Assembly: GCF_950023065.1 (NCBI RefSeq)
Contig: NC_088679.1
Span: forward strand, 63,488,001-63,552,000
Source: Planococcus citri
Lineage: Eukaryota; Arthropoda; Insecta; Hemiptera; Pseudococcidae
DNA length: 64,000 nucleotides
Reading direction: 5' to 3'
The notes under the pieces were generated by a model that saw only the letters and a list, made by a program, of their open reading frames with translations, did not search any database and was not told where the DNA came from. This document shows positions 56,612-64,000 of the stretch, piece after piece (position 1 is the first letter of the stretch; every line of letters starts with the position of its first letter). Both the position numbers and the translations under genes were made by a program.

Positions 56612-57965
56612 AGGGCTATTCCACGTCAATTGGACCAAGAAGTGGTAGGGGGTTCGGCGATTTTTTTGAAATTTTTCCTGTGGAAAGACCTTCCGAAGGG
56701 ATGACCAATGGTGCAAATCGCATCCCTCTAGCCCATTTTTAAAGGTAGCCAGTTTCAGTGATCCTCAAATATCATCCATTTCAACAGTGGATTACTCAAT
56801 ATAACCGCGATACCTATCGAAATGGAACTTTTTCTCATAGTTAGGGTTTTGAAAGGCTTTTTGGTGATATCTTAAAAATCAGTGTTGCCCAGGCATCGTA
56901 GCCAAATTTTTCTAAAAAAAGTGACTTTAGTGACTTTTATCAGTGAAAAAAGTGACCAAAAAAGTGACCATTTTTTTTTAAATTCCAGCGTTCAGGAGAG
57001 CAAAAAATCGAAAAACAAAAGCAAAAAAACTTTCAATATCTCACCTAAAAATTATTACTTTATTCTCCCGCCTGGCCCCACCGGAAAATCCGTTTAAAAA
57101 CAAAAATGTAAGAACGAGGAGTTCATTTTTCTATTTTTAAAATTTTAGAATTCGAATGATGTTTTTTTGAAGGAAGTTGATTTTGAAAATGAAAAAAGAT
57201 AGGCCTAATCAAGGGCGAAAGCTCTTGAAAATTTGTATTTTGAGAGGCAAAAAAACATGTTTTTTTGTAAGAAGTTTATTTTTTGGCTTTAGAACTTGAT
57301 TTTTAAAAAAAATTCTCTTTATTTTGAAAAAGAAAAGAAAACAAACCCGAGCGAAGCGAGGGCAAAAGCTTTCGAAAATTGATTTTTCGAAAAGTAAAAA
57401 TTTGTGTTCTTAAAATTCTGAAATTGTTTAATAAAGAAAATTGTCATAAAATCCTTTGAAAATGAGTAAAAAAACGATAATTTGGATGAAAATTTTGTTT
57501 AAAAAACGAAAAAAAAAACAAAAAATGACTTTTTTTGGAAGAAAAGTGACCAATAGTGATTTTTTGATGAAAAAAGTTACCAAAAGTTACATTTCGTGAT
57601 AAAAGTGACTTAAGTCACTATAAAAGTGACCGGCTACGATGCCTGGTGTTGCCACTTTATATTGTACAAAAAATTAGCTCAAAAAGTTTCAAAACATAGT
57701 TTTCATATCGTTCGGACTCTCAAAAATTCTGAAAAAAATATATTATGCACAACTTTTTATGCTGAACAACATGATATTAAAAAAGTGGCATGGTAACACG
57801 TTGCAAAGTCGATTTTAAAAAATTCAAAGTTTGCAAAAAAACGCGATTTTTTTATTCAAAACATGAAAAAAAGTTTTTATAGGTGAAGTTGACCCATTTG
57901 ACCCCTATTTTTACGTACCTATCTGTCGGAAAAGTTGAAAAACCCCTTTCACCCGATGAAATGAA
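56612..57965 (+). repeat. One arm of the 26004-type palindrome family
   Basis: Starts GGGCTATTCCACGTCAATTG and follows the left arm of the 26004-27371 element (GACCTTCCGAAGGGATGACC, TAGGGTTTTGAAAGGCTTTT) up to about CACCCGATGAAAT. The second arm is missing. The hAT-like element at 56890-57645 interrupts it. Confidence 0.75.
56890..57645. mobile_element. hAT-like MITE with perfect 8-bp target duplication
   Basis: The termini CAGGCATCGTAGCC and GGCTACGATGCCTG are flanked by GTGTTGCC on both sides (56882-56889 and 57646-57653). The related sequence at 26270 has a single AGTGTTGCC here, that is, the empty site. Subterminal AAAAGTGAC repeats occur on both sides (56920-56965 and 57540-57628). It is 756 bp with no credible coding sequence. 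Confidence 0.93.
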
Positions 57966-58279
57966 AAACAACTTTAAAAAAAATAATCTCGACGAACAGT
58001 TGAGAAATAGCTATTGAAACATTAATCACTTTACATTTTGAAAAAAATTTTCCAAAACGGCCTTTGTCAACATAGGTCACTTTCATGAACGCTCAGAGGC
58101 ACTAATCAACATATCGCGTAAAAATGTTTAAAGCATAGCACCAGGGAAGTGTTTGGGTAGGTAATAGAACAATCACCAATGCCAAATGTAACGTAACCTC
58201 TTACGTACCACGTTTTTTCCTTCTCCTGTAAAATTTCAAAAAGTGGACTAAGGGCGTTTTGGAATATCGCTCCTCATGT

Positions 58280-58742
58280 GAATTAACCGATTAAATAGTT
58301 ACCAACAGAACTATTGATTGAAATATGTGAATATTTAACCCCTCGTGATTTAAGTATGTTATTACGAGCTCAACTTGAGGGGGATGTAAATATATGTAAT
58401 AGCTAAAAATATGCTGAATTGCAAGTGTTTCAATATGTTGACAGATAAATGTTGTAAAAGTATCAAAAATACCAGTCAGCATCGTAATATTCATTCTGAA
58501 GAATATTTATCTCTCCTTATCTGGACACTCAATTATTCATTCCAGGAATTTCAGAAATGTGTAATGGTAGGCATAAGGCATCAGCCACGCTGATTTTTTA
58601 CAAAAATTTCCACAGATATCGACTGTGCAGATCGGAGACATCGTTGTGGTAGCAGTGCCGATTCTAGAATATTTGGCAACCACGACCAGGGGTGTCCGGA
58701 TCGAGAAGATGCCTCAAGAAAAGCAGAGAAAAGGGAGACATT
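58280..58742. other. Region upstream of gene-block copy 2
   Basis: Contains a coding-like frame after a CCACAG acceptor (58625-58770; MQIGDIVVVAVPILEYLATT), which may be an upstream exon of the duplicated gene in a different frame. The rest is AT-rich and unremarkable. Confidence 0.3.
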
Positions 58743-59163
58743 ATGACTCCAACTGTTTTGTTGTTATTGGACAAGAACGAGGAAACGCTGAGCATAGCGT
58801 ATATCACGATCGGCGTTCCATACAATATTAATATCGAGATGCATCGCTGTTTGCTCTAAGACCCGCGCCTGTTTCACGATACAAGCTTACAGATCGATGC
58901 AGTAAATAAATACGTAAATACTGTTTATGATCTTGTCTATTTTCCAGAGCAAAAAATTAACTTTTCTTCGTTGTTTTCAGCTCGCTTTGTTTGAACTAAG
59001 TAAAACTGAAGCAGAACTTTCGCTGATGGATTGCATAATCAAAGCCAGGCAGTTTTTTGAGAAGGTCAGCGGAAAAGAGTACCAAGAACAGCGGGACGAC
59101 GATGAAAAAGCGTACATTTGTACCAATCCCCTGCTTAAGCATGATGTTTTGGCAAGTGTATGA
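58743..59163 (+). pseudogene. Duplicated gene block, copy 2 (two exons, one nonsense codon)
   Basis: Exon 1, 58743-58901 (MTPTVLLLLDKNEETLSIAY, then GVPYNINIEMHRCLL), contains an in-frame TAA at about 58857 where copy 1 has AAT. Its donor is GCA|GTAAAT. Exon 2, 58981-59163, begins after TTGTTTTCAG (LALFELSKTEAELSLMDC, FEKVSGKEYQEQRDDDEK) and ends TGA. Phases agree. Each copy therefore has a different lesion, so the ancestral gene was intact. The family is not recognised. Homology to copy 1 continues to about 59440. Confidence 0.55.
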
Positions 59164-59265
59164 TATTACACTTTTACACTACCCATACCCAAGTAATAAA
59201 TTGTGCCAAAAATCGTTTTTTCAGTATTATTTACCACTTTACTAATGTTATTTATAATAAGCATT

Positions 59266-59367
59266 TATCTGGTTTAGATATAAGTAATTTATCTAGATAA
59301 CCTTAAGTTAGAGTATTATCTGGTTTAGATATAAGTAATATACCTAGATAACCGTGAGTTAGAGTAT
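59266..59367. repeat. Two 51-bp tandem units after gene-block copy 2
   Basis: Same ATCTGGTTTAGATATAAGTA pair as at 50431-50532. Confidence 0.85.
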
Positions 59368-59431
59368 AAAAATGGTTATGCATAATATTTTTTATAATAA
59401 TTCAAAATTTGACAATTGTATCATTTTTAGT

Positions 59432-59484
59432 GGTTAGGTTGGGTTGGGTTAGGTTAGGTTAGGTTAGGTTAGGTTAGGTTAGGT
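59432..59484 (+). repeat. Interstitial telomere-type (TTAGG)n tract, left part
   Basis: GGTTAGGTTGGGTTGGGTTA followed by seven further GGTTA units. TTAGG is the ancestral insect telomere repeat. The tract resumes at 60938-60952 after an inserted retroelement. Confidence 0.9.
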
Positions 59485-60937
59485 TTTCTCCAGCATTTTA
59501 GAAAGTTTGCTATTAAAATTATCATCAGTCTGGATTTCATCGTACTGAATTTTGTTGCCGACCATCTCCATTTGAAACTAACTTAATTATTCACCAAATC
59601 AACTCTAAATTTTCAACAAATGATAAACAATAACGTTAAAATCAACTATTCTCCAATTTAATTAAATTAAATCTCCAATCAACTCGTAAATTTCTAAAAC
59701 TACTCGTCAATTCAAATATTGTTTAATTATTAGTTCTTCATCAAAATTGTTGTTTACTTCCAACCACGCTTTTGTTTTTCTCAACCAGCAACCATTAATT
59801 TGTAGTTAATTACTGTTTACCAATTTGTAGCCAATTTTGTGTCAATCCAATTAAGATTCAACTCAAATTTTCAATTTGTCAGTCTTATAATGTTTTAACG
59901 TTTACGTTATGACCCTACGTTAAATAAACACATTTCTATTCAATAACGATAATTCAACCAAGGTATTAGTTTAAATCTATCAAATAAATTCCAACCCAAT
60001 CGAACCGTTATGTTTCTCATTTATTTACAAGTAATATGTTAATCTTAGATCTTTACCAACTATTTCTGTACATTAGATACGATTATCGTTACATTTATCC
60101 CAATTGTAAATAACGCCTACTTGTGCCCTGTACATTTAATTTGTAAATTTTCCTTCGTTTCTTCGCTAATTTAAGTTGTAAATTTTCAACATTGTACATA
60201 TAAGTTAATCAACTGTTAAACGTCACTCCATTAGCTAAATCTCCAACAACTAAATAGTATAACGTTATAGCATATGATACTTTTTCCCTTGTTAATTTAA
60301 GTTGTAAATCACGTAAACTAAGCTCCCAAATTATAATTAACCCATTTGTTAGATATCAATTAACTTAACAATACTTGATCTAATATTAATTCGCTAATTG
60401 TATCCGTTAACTATCAAATGGACAGTTTAACCGCTGCCATCACTGTCATCACTGTCGGTTGGTTTACCGATCGACAGGTTATGTTTTTCCTCAATCGTCC
60501 ATCACTACAGTGGGTCAACTGAGACCGGTCTCGTAGAAACCATTCGTGGCGCTTCGTAGATCGGTTTTGGTGGGCCCATATACAGCGATGTTCGGTATAA
60601 TCTCCCCCTTAAATGTTTAAAATTGTAATTTAGACTTTATTTACGCTCCTTTAACTAATGTATTCACTGTTTTAATTATTGCAATTATCTTTTTAAGTTA
60701 ACGTTTAACATCAACAATAGGTTTCCCCCACAGGGGGTTTTTCCCTATTTAGTCTAACTTTACAATATCTAATTAACGTTAAGATTATTTAGTTACGACA
60801 ATGATTTATTGAGTAAGCCATAAGATCTGTACTGCTGATAAACCGAAAGGTATGTGTTTGTATTGTATCTTGTTTACCAATAAACTCGCTCCACCTCCTT
60901 GTGAGGACTGGAGAACCCGCAAAAAAAAAAAAAAAAA
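59485..60937 (+). mobile_element. Polyadenylated retroelement inserted in the TTAGG tract
   Basis: Non-coding 1.45-kb sequence beginning TTCTCCAGCATTTTAG and ending AACCCGC plus 17 A (60921-60937), followed at once by GGTTAGGTTAGGTTG. A 3' poly-A joined to telomere repeat is how non-LTR retrotransposons that target TTAGG (the TRAS/SART type known in moths) look. Only the 3' untranslated part is present, so this would be a 5'-truncated copy. A structured GC-richer segment lies at about 60430-60600. Chance insertion of another poly-A retroelement is the alternative. Confidence 0.65.
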
Positions 60938-60952
60938 GGTTAGGTTAGGTTG
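60938..60952 (+). repeat. (TTAGG)n tract, right part
   Basis: GGTTAGGTTAGGTTG directly after the poly-A, continuing the tract at 59432-59484. Confidence 0.85.
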
Positions 60953-61674
60953 TGAGTTACATTTTTCATAACATATTTTTTAGTACTTACTTTATGGGAA
61001 AGTTGTGTGAATTTTAGTACTTTATGGGAAAGTTGTGTGAAAGTCTCATATGTTTAGTTTTTAGTTATAAGTACAGAAAATTGGTTTTAAAAATGAATGG
61101 AAATATTGATAAATATCTAAACAGAAATAATATTATTTGAAAATGTGATAACTTGAGTAGTTTGAGATGAATTGCTAAGTTACGCATACATTGTTTTTTC
61201 TACCCTTTTCCATAGCCCATTTGCGTGTGGTGGGTTTAAACATGATTAATTACTTTTTATTTCATTATGGGATGTTTGCGCGCGTTTTGAAAGAAGTTAC
61301 GTGAAAATCCCTAAGCCCGTTTGACCACACCTAATGATATTTCAATGAATTACTTAATTACTTACTTAACTTTTTGAATTCCAAATATGGGTGGTTACTG
61401 GTTATATGTAATAGAGAACACGGTCGACGAATAATTCAACTCCTCCATTACTTCCCAAGCACCATAATAAAATCGAGTTGAAATCATAATTACTTGGATC
61501 AATTCATTGTTTTGAAAATGCTGAAGCACAGTTTTCCATCCTTGTATGAATTAGGATTGAATCTCAAAAATTACTCAATTCGGTAATATCTCCAGCTCAG
61601 GTGGCAGGACAAATTCGAGTAATGCATTCTCTTCAACTCCTTCAGGATGCTGTAGTTTCCTGAATCCGCCGATT
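60953..61674. other. Spacer with a short tandem duplication
   Basis: TTTTAGTACTTTATGGGAAA then GTTGTGTGAA is present twice (about 60980-61041; the first copy has a small insertion). Nothing else is recognised. Confidence 0.45.
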
Positions 61675-61740
61675 AAAAGCTAAAGTGATGATATTATGTC
61701 AATTGGAAATTTAATTCGCTACAATTTTCATTGATAAAAT
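61675..61740 (+). repeat. Fragment related to the 15473 palindrome
   Basis: GATGATATTATGTCAATTGG then AAATTTAATTCGCTACAATT matches the internal unit of that family; a longer relative is at 63200. Confidence 0.65.
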
Positions 61741-62068
61741 GATACGGCTTAAGGTAATTGTAACACCATCGAAATGGGAGAATTATTCGACAGTGAATTT
61801 CCACGGCACAAAATCGTACAAGGAGGCTACTATAGATACATATAAATTTCAACGGCAAGTACAAAATCTCCACTTAAATATGATGCTCGCCTGGAGGAAA
61901 AAGTGCCAAGGCGAATTTGATTTGAATATTTATCCGAAATCGTTGAAATCGGACGGTAAAATGCTCGTCAAGACAATCCAAAATGGCCAGGCCAGAGTAT
62001 TTTGGATTACATTGGGAAACCTGAATGCTTTTCTCAATATATGTAAACGAAAAAGAAAGGCAATTTAA
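61739..62068 (+). CDS. Hypothetical 109-aa ORF
   Basis: ATG to TAA, 110 codons, starting in the tail of a repeat fragment. Protein-like text: VIVTPSKWENYSTVNFHG, NLHLNMMLAWRKKCQGEFD and NIYPKSLKSDGKML. Slightly basic, no membrane segment or known motif. It could be a real exon, a relic or chance. The start is uncertain because the ATG lies within repeat-derived sequence. Confidence 0.3.
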   Translation: MIRLKVIVTPSKWENYSTVNFHGTKSYKEATIDTYKFQRQVQNLHLNMMLAWRKKCQGEFDLNIYPKSLKSDGKMLVKTIQNGQARVFWITLGNLNAFLNICKRKRKAI

Positions 62069-62195
62069 GGTATTGAGTATACCGTGTATTTCTAAGTCAT
62101 CATCGTATTGTTTTTATTTTTGTGTTATATAATAACCATAACTGTAAAGAACTATAATACATTATTGTCAATAATAAGGCTTTTGACGTATTGCG

Positions 62196-62596
62196 GGTTG
62201 CATATCGGTTTGCCTGAACTTTATCTGTTTGGTGGGCATTCTTATCAGTGAGTATCAAAATTTCATATTTTGAGCAATTTTCACAAGGTGTTTTTGAAAT
62301 GTATAGCTTTTATTTAGTTTTTTCTTCAATTTTAAACACTGTTAAACCCTGTAATAGAAAAATATCCTCTCTTCGTCGAATTTTAAAGAAGTTGATAAAA
62401 CGTCTTTGAACCTCGACAAAGAGGGGATCTTTTTCCATCACAGGATTTAACAGTGTTTAAAATTGAAGGGAAAACTAAATAAAAGCTATAAATTTCAAAA
62501 ACATCTTGTGAAAATTGCTCAAAATATGAAATTTTGATACTCACTGATAAGAATGCCCACCAAACTGATAAAGTTCAGGCAAACCGATATGCAACC
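62196..62596. mobile_element. Palindromic MITE (~400 bp)
   Basis: GGTTGCATATCGGTTTGCCT at 62196 returns as AGGCAAACCGATATGCAACC at 62596. The arms pair closely to a centre near 62390. No clear target duplication. No coding sequence. Confidence 0.85.
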
Positions 62597-63199
62597 GGAT
62601 TGGAGTCAGGGGTTGCAATATTTGTTAAAGTTCAGGGGCGTGGAAAGCAAACATTTTTTCACCGCGATTTATTAGGTATATACTTATTATTTCAAATCAC
62701 AATGAAAAAACGATCTGGGAGTAATTATTGTATTTTTTTAATGCGAACATACAAAAATAAAATTTCATTGCATACACAATGCATAACATAATTATGTACT
62801 ACTTTGGAACCCCTGCATAAATCAAAGTAGATACGAAGTAGGAAGTAATGAAAGTTTTATTTCGCCTTTGTTGGCGTAGGCTATACGCTTCTATAGTGTC
62901 TGGACGCGAGAGGGGAAAGAGGATCACTACCGCAGCAATAAAAATGAACTTGTATTTTACGGGATTGATACGTAGGTAAGGCAATTGTACACCTGTCACA
63001 GTGGCTGTCAACCCTTGATATAATTCAATACCTATCTTATAAGGTGCAGCTCTTTCAAAAATAGAATACTCGCTATGATATCGTCTTCGAAAAAATACTA
63101 ATTGATTCTTGCATTTTTTTCATAATTTGCATAAAAATTTTCAGCAAAAATCTTTAAAAAATATTGCTTTTGTGATTTCGTAGATCTGTTTATTTGGTT
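62597..63199. other. Spacer
   Basis: No feature supported. Confidence 0.4.
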
Positions 63200-63445
63200 C
63201 AAAAAAGCGATGATATTATGTCAATTGGAAATTTAATTCACTACAATTTTCATCGATGTTATTTTTCCATTGAAGGAGGCATTGTTCCTCCTCCAGATTG
63301 ATTTTTATGAAACCAAGATTGCAAGTTTTTCAAAATACTCATTTTAATATTTGCCAACCAAGTTTCATAACAACCAATTTTGAGGAGGAACAAAGCATTC
63401 AACAGAAAAATAAGATTGAAAATTGTAGAGAATTGAGTTTTCAAC
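63200..63445. repeat. Hairpin related to the 15473 palindrome
   Basis: ATGTCAATTGGAAATTTAAT and CTCCTCCAGATTGATTTTTA in the first half have rough reverse complements in the second half (GAGGAGGAACAAAGCATTC, AAAATTGTAGAGAATTGAG). The loop is near 63335. Confidence 0.7.
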
Positions 63446-64000
63446 GGTTATTCCAATCAACTATAAAATACTACTTCGAGATTTTTGATTTCACAGCGCC
63501 GTAACAAATCGAAATGTAAGAAAATAAAACTAAGTTAAGCTTAATATACGTACGTACCACTAATGATAAGTCAAGTTGTACCTAAAATTTTAGTTTTGTT
63601 TTCGAATAAAATAATCATTGTACATACGTATAAAATTCTTTACTTTATTCAAAATACAGCAAATAAACGAACGAAGTTACACATGTAAAAACCCAGAGAG
63701 TACCTATGGTAAAGAGTAAGTGAATTTATCCAAATAAATACTCGCGTTCGTGAAATTTTGTAACACCCTATACCGGAGACATTTTTGCCAAGCAAAAGAT
63801 TGATTTCGCGTTCGTAGTAACATCGCACCAAAATTTTTGACCATATGGTAAGGTGTTAGAAGCCAGTTGATAGATCAACGATTCGGAATTGCGGTGAGTG
63901 CGTCTTCGCAAAGTTATAATACTCCAAGTGCGTAAGGGAGATATCGTACGTGTAGCTAATATTGTAAATTAATGTAATAAGTGCGTATAAACAGTAACAC
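63446..64000. other. Window end, no feature recognised
   Basis: AT-rich sequence with TACGTACGTA-type motifs (about 63547). Nothing further supported. Confidence 0.4.

Larger units (their letters stand above)
56387..58275. mobile_element. Outer inverted-repeat element of a three-layer nest
   Basis: The ends GAGGAGCGATATTCCAAAAC and GTTTTGGAATATCGCTCCTC are bordered by ATGT on both sides (56383-56386 and 58276-58279), a possible 4-bp target duplication. Much of the interior consists of a palindrome arm (56612-57965) that itself holds a hAT-like insertion. Confidence 0.7.

Overview
This is an intron-rich, AT-rich eukaryotic chromosome segment, most likely from a hemipteran insect and possibly a scale insect or mealybug. 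The taxon is inferred from the insect telomere motif TTAGG, the insect-like gene content, abundant short AT-rich stretches with TACCTACC-type motifs, and many non-autonomous transposons. There are no bacterial operons, no CRISPR array and no rRNA that I can recognise.

Only two genes are complete and firmly identifiable, both on the + strand. BBS2, the BBSome/ciliary trafficking subunit, lies at 3095-13467 with 13 exons, giving a 692-residue product. A perfect RFX/DAF-19-type X-box sits about 90 nt upstream of its ATG. Sarcosine dehydrogenase (SARDH, mitochondrial one-carbon metabolism) lies at 14407-29398 with 16 exons, giving about 896 residues. It has one GC-AG intron, and Gln replaces the His that normally carries the covalent FAD. 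The two genes are head-to-tail, about 0.94 kb apart. Their functions are unrelated, so I infer no shared pathway.

Most of the remaining sequence is mobile DNA. The long introns (BBS2 introns 6 and 12; SARDH introns 1, 4 and 10) are almost filled by long palindromic (foldback) elements of 1.4-4.3 kb. The two arms of each pair almost along their full length, and several families carry internal tandem repeats built on the motif CTGGAGGCTCCAG. Several insertions are nested and datable by target duplications. SARDH intron 1 holds a TA-flanked MITE split by a TA-flanked palindrome and by a hAT-like MITE. At 56.4-58.3 kb a hAT-like element with a perfect 8-bp duplication sits inside a palindrome remnant that itself lies inside another inverted-repeat element.

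Region by region: 1-2011 is a terminal-inverted-repeat element. 2012-13467 holds the BBS2 promoter and gene. 13468-29500 holds SARDH, with an RTE-like LINE corpse in intron 10. 29.8-33.5 kb holds a palindromic MITE, a Myb/SANT-like fragment, a small palindrome, a hAT-like MITE and a decayed Ty3/Gypsy pol. 37.6-38.65 kb holds an unrecognised lysine-rich gene (three exons seen, 3' end not found). 39-43.3 kb holds more palindromes. 43.6-46.9 kb holds unrecognised coding fragments and a TTAA-flanked MITE. 47.2-48.7 kb holds a composite element that has captured a CtIP/Sae2 C-terminal domain fragment. 49.9-50.6 and 58.75-59.44 kb are two copies of a duplicated gene block. 51.1-54.7 kb is an R1/Jockey-like LINE corpse. 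59.4-60.95 kb is an interstitial TTAGG tract interrupted by a polyadenylated retroelement. 61-64 kb holds minor fragments.

Exon borders were set by reading frame and GT/AG signals by eye, without RNA data. Element family names are by hallmark only (target-site size, inverted repeats, motifs), not by database match.
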